Part shown: piece after piece, positions 5,768 through 7,708 of the stretch
How the letters are laid out: each line of letters starts with the position of its first letter
Numbering within the stretch: position 1 is the first letter of the stretch
Assembly (NCBI GenBank): GCA_900554525.1
Contig: USHL01000059.1
Location: 1-7,708, forward strand
Reading direction: 5' to 3'
From: an uncultured Oscillospiraceae bacterium
GTDB lineage: Bacteria > Bacillota > Clostridia > Oscillospirales > Acutalibacteraceae
Length of the DNA: 7,708 nucleotides
Notes under the pieces: generated by a model
What the model saw: the letters and a program-made list of their open reading frames with translations, nothing else
What the model was told of the DNA's origin: nothing
Database searches by the model: none
Translations under genes and position numbers: made by a program

Positions 5768-7708
5768 ATGAAATCAAGCTATGATTTTGCACAAATAGAA
5801 AAGAAATGGCAGAAAATCTGGGACGATAACCATACCTTTGAAGCTAAAAATGATTATACACTGCCTAAGTTTTACGGTCTGGTGGAGTTTCCTTACCCGT
5901 CCGGACAGGGTCTTCACGTAGGGCATCCGCGTTCATATACGGCAATCGACATAATCTGCCGCAAGAGACGTCTCCAGGGCTACAATGTGCTTTATCCGAT
6001 GGGCTGGGACGCTTTCGGCCTTCCGACAGAAAACTACGCTATTAAGAACCATATACATCCGTCGATAGTGACCGCACAAAATGTTGCCAACTTCAAGCGT
6101 CAGCTCAAATCTCTCGGCTTTTCATTTGATTGGAGCCGCGAAATTAATACGACCGACCCGTCATATTATAAATGGACGCAGTGGATTTTTCTCCAGCTTT
6201 TCAAAAAAGGGCTTGCGTATAAAAAGAAAATGGCGGTCAACTGGTGCCCGTCCTGCAAATGCGTGCTTGCAAACGAGGAGGTCGTAGACGGTCACTGCGA
6301 ACGCTGTGAAAGCGAGGTAGTACGTCGGGAAAAGAGTCAGTGGATGCTCAAAATCACCGACTATGCCGAAAAGCTGCTTGACGGTCTTGATGATGTCGAT
6401 TTCATCGAAAGGGTAAAAACTCAGCAGCGTAACTGGATAGGCCGTTCATACGGCACTCAGGTAAAATTCAAGACCAATACCGGCGACATCTTTGAGATAT
6501 TCACTACCCGTGCGGATACTCTGTTCGGAGTCACATATATGGTTATGTCGCCGGAGCATCCGCTTATTGAAAAATGGGCGGACAAAATAACCAATATGGA
6601 TGAGGTACGTGCATATCAGGAAGAATCGGCTAAAAAATCCGATTTTGAAAGGACAGAGCTTGCAAAGGATAAAACAGGCGTCAGGCTTTCGGGGATAATG
6701 GCCGTAAACCCTGTGAATGATAATGAAATACCAATCTATATTTCCGACTATGTACTTATTTCCTACGGTACAGGCGCTATTATGGCGGTTCCGGGTCACG
6801 ATAACCGCGACTGGGAATTTGCCAAAAAATTCGGATTGCCTGTAGTTGAGGTCGTTGCGGGCGGAGATGTTCAGAACGCTCCGTATACCGACTGCGCTGA
6901 GGGTAAAATGGTAAATTCCGGTTTCCTCAACGGAATGTCGGTGGAAGAAGCCAAAGCAGCTATGCAGAAATGGCTGATTGAAAAAGGTCTCGGATATATA
7001 AAGACCAACTACAAGCTTCGTGACTGGGTATTTTCACGCCAGCGCTATTGGGGCGAGCCGATACCTATGGTTTACTGCGAAAAATGCGGATATGTACCTT
7101 TGCCCGAAAGTGAGCTGCCGTTGATGCTCCCGAATGTAGAATCCTATGAGCCTACCGATAACGGCGAATCGCCTTTGGCAAAAATGACCGATTGGATAAA
7201 TACCACATGTCCGCACTGCGGAGGACATGCGGTCAGGGAAACCGATACTATGCCGCAGTGGGCCGGTTCTTCGTGGTATTATCTTCGCTACTGCGACCCG
7301 CATAACGACAAAGAGATTGCCTCTAAAGAGGCGCTTGATTATTGGTGTCCTGTAGATTGGTATAACGGCGGTATGGAGCACACTACACTGCACCTGCTTT
7401 ACAGCAGATTCTGGCATAAGTTTCTTTATGATATAGGTGTTGTGCCCAATCCCGAGCCTTATTCCAAGCGTACAAGCCACGGTATGATACTCGGCGAAGA
7501 CGGCGTAAAAATGTCTAAATCCCGCGGCAATATTATAAATCCGGATGATATAATCAGGGATTACGGCGCCGATACTATGCGTGTCTATGAGATGTTTATG
7601 GGCGATTTTGAAAAGGCGGCTCCCTGGAGCTCTAAGTCTATCAAGGGAAGCAAACGCTTTTTGGAAAAAATCTGGGCGCTTTCAGAGCAGCTCACTGACG
7701 GCGACGGA
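5768..7708 (+). CDS. leuS: Leucyl-tRNA synthetase, N-terminal 647 residues (3' end outside window)
   Basis: LeuRS charges tRNA-Leu with leucine and edits misacylated products. The frame stays open to the last base; bacterial LeuRS is about 800-880 residues, so roughly 150 or more (the anticodon-binding and C-terminal domains) lie beyond the edge. The class I signature is HVGH (50-53) after FPYPSGQGL, and KMSKS is at 581-585. The first zinc site uses C160, C163, C177 and C180. The CP1 editing domain (about 225-420) has the threonine-rich TTRADT (246-251) and GTGAIMAVPGHDNRD (335-348), with D345 at the position of the editing aspartate. A second CxxC pair (C437/C440 and C481/C484) forms another zinc ribbon before the WAGSSWYYLRY (498-508) catalytic segment. 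AGGGAG (5755-5760) lies 7 bases before the ATG. The ATG is 2 bases after rsfS, so the gene has no leader of its own. Confidence 0.98.
   Translation, partial: MKSSYDFAQIEKKWQKIWDDNHTFEAKNDYTLPKFYGLVEFPYPSGQGLHVGHPRSYTAIDIICRKRRLQGYNVLYPMGWDAFGLPTENYAIKNHIHPSIVTAQNVANFKRQLKSLGFSFDWSREINTTDPSYYKWTQWIFLQLFKKGLAYKKKMAVNWCPSCKCVLANEEVVDGHCERCESEVVRREKSQWMLKITDYAEKLLDGLDDVDFIERVKTQQRNWIGRSYGTQVKFKTNTGDIFEIFTTRADTLFGVTYMVMSPEHPLIEKWADKITNMDEVRAYQEESAKKSDFERTELAKDKTGVRLSGIMAVNPVNDNEIPIYISDYVLISYGTGAIMAVPGHDNRDWEFAKKFGLPVVEVVAGGDVQNAPYTDCAEGKMVNSGFLNGMSVEEAKAAMQKWLIEKGLGYIKTNYKLRDWVFSRQRYWGEPIPMVYCEKCGYVPLPESELPLMLPNVESYEPTDNGESPLAKMTDWINTTCPHCGGHAVRETDTMPQWAGSSWYYLRYCDPHNDKEIASKEALDYWCPVDWYNGGMEHTTLHLLYSRFWHKFLYDIGVVPNPEPYSKRTSHGMILGEDGVKMSKSRGNIINPDDIIRDYGADTMRVYEMFMGDFEKAAPWSSKSIKGSKRFLEKIWALSEQLTDGDG

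Noticed and set aside
7206..7229. CATGTCC / GGACATG inverted repeat in leuS
   Set aside because: A 7-bp repeat within the codons of the second zinc ribbon, far from any gene boundary; most likely chance.
7034..7480. Minus-strand open frame of 148 codons opposite leuS
   Set aside because: It lies fully within a motif-rich part of leuS and shows no recognisable domain or ribosome binding site.

Overview
The window holds eight co-directional plus-strand genes with almost no intergenic DNA. In order they are smc (3' two-thirds, cut by the left edge), ftsY, rdgB, yhbY, nadD, yqeK, rsfS and leuS (5' four-fifths, cut by the right edge). All eight are recognisable from intact family motifs. I see no mobile element, CRISPR array, tRNA or rRNA gene, phage gene or convincing intrinsic terminator. 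The longest non-coding gap is 29 bases, between smc and ftsY.

The gene set and order point to the Bacillota, class Clostridia, most likely an Oscillospirales/Ruminococcaceae-type gut or rumen bacterium. smc-ftsY is a Gram-positive pairing, yhbY-nadD-yqeK-rsfS is a Firmicutes cluster, and FtsY has the short N terminus usual in Gram-positives. The genus is a guess. Base composition looks balanced and ATA codons are common in every gene, so no segment looks recently acquired.

Region by region: 1-2385 is the chromosome-organising SMC ATPase from just before its hinge to its C terminus. 2415-3329 is the SRP receptor FtsY. 3329-3928 is the house-cleaning pyrophosphatase RdgB. 3925-4221 is the ribosome-assembly protein YhbY. 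4223-4825 is the NAD-synthesis enzyme NadD. 4809-5381 is the Ap4A hydrolase YqeK. 5400-5765 is the ribosomal silencing factor RsfS. 5768-7708 is leucyl-tRNA synthetase. The spacings are +29, -1, -4, +1, -17, +18 and +2 bases, which suggests one long transcript with translational coupling and a promoter upstream of the window.

The products share growth-linked tasks: chromosome segregation, membrane protein targeting, nucleotide-pool cleaning, NAD supply, 50S subunit maturation and silencing, alarmone-like dinucleotide turnover, and tRNA charging. I did not find a previously undescribed system. The points worth a second look are modest: the true TTG start of rsfS, leuS placed without room for its own leader, three perfect inverted repeats near gene junctions, small motif departures in RdgB and NadD, and the joining of two conserved gene blocks.
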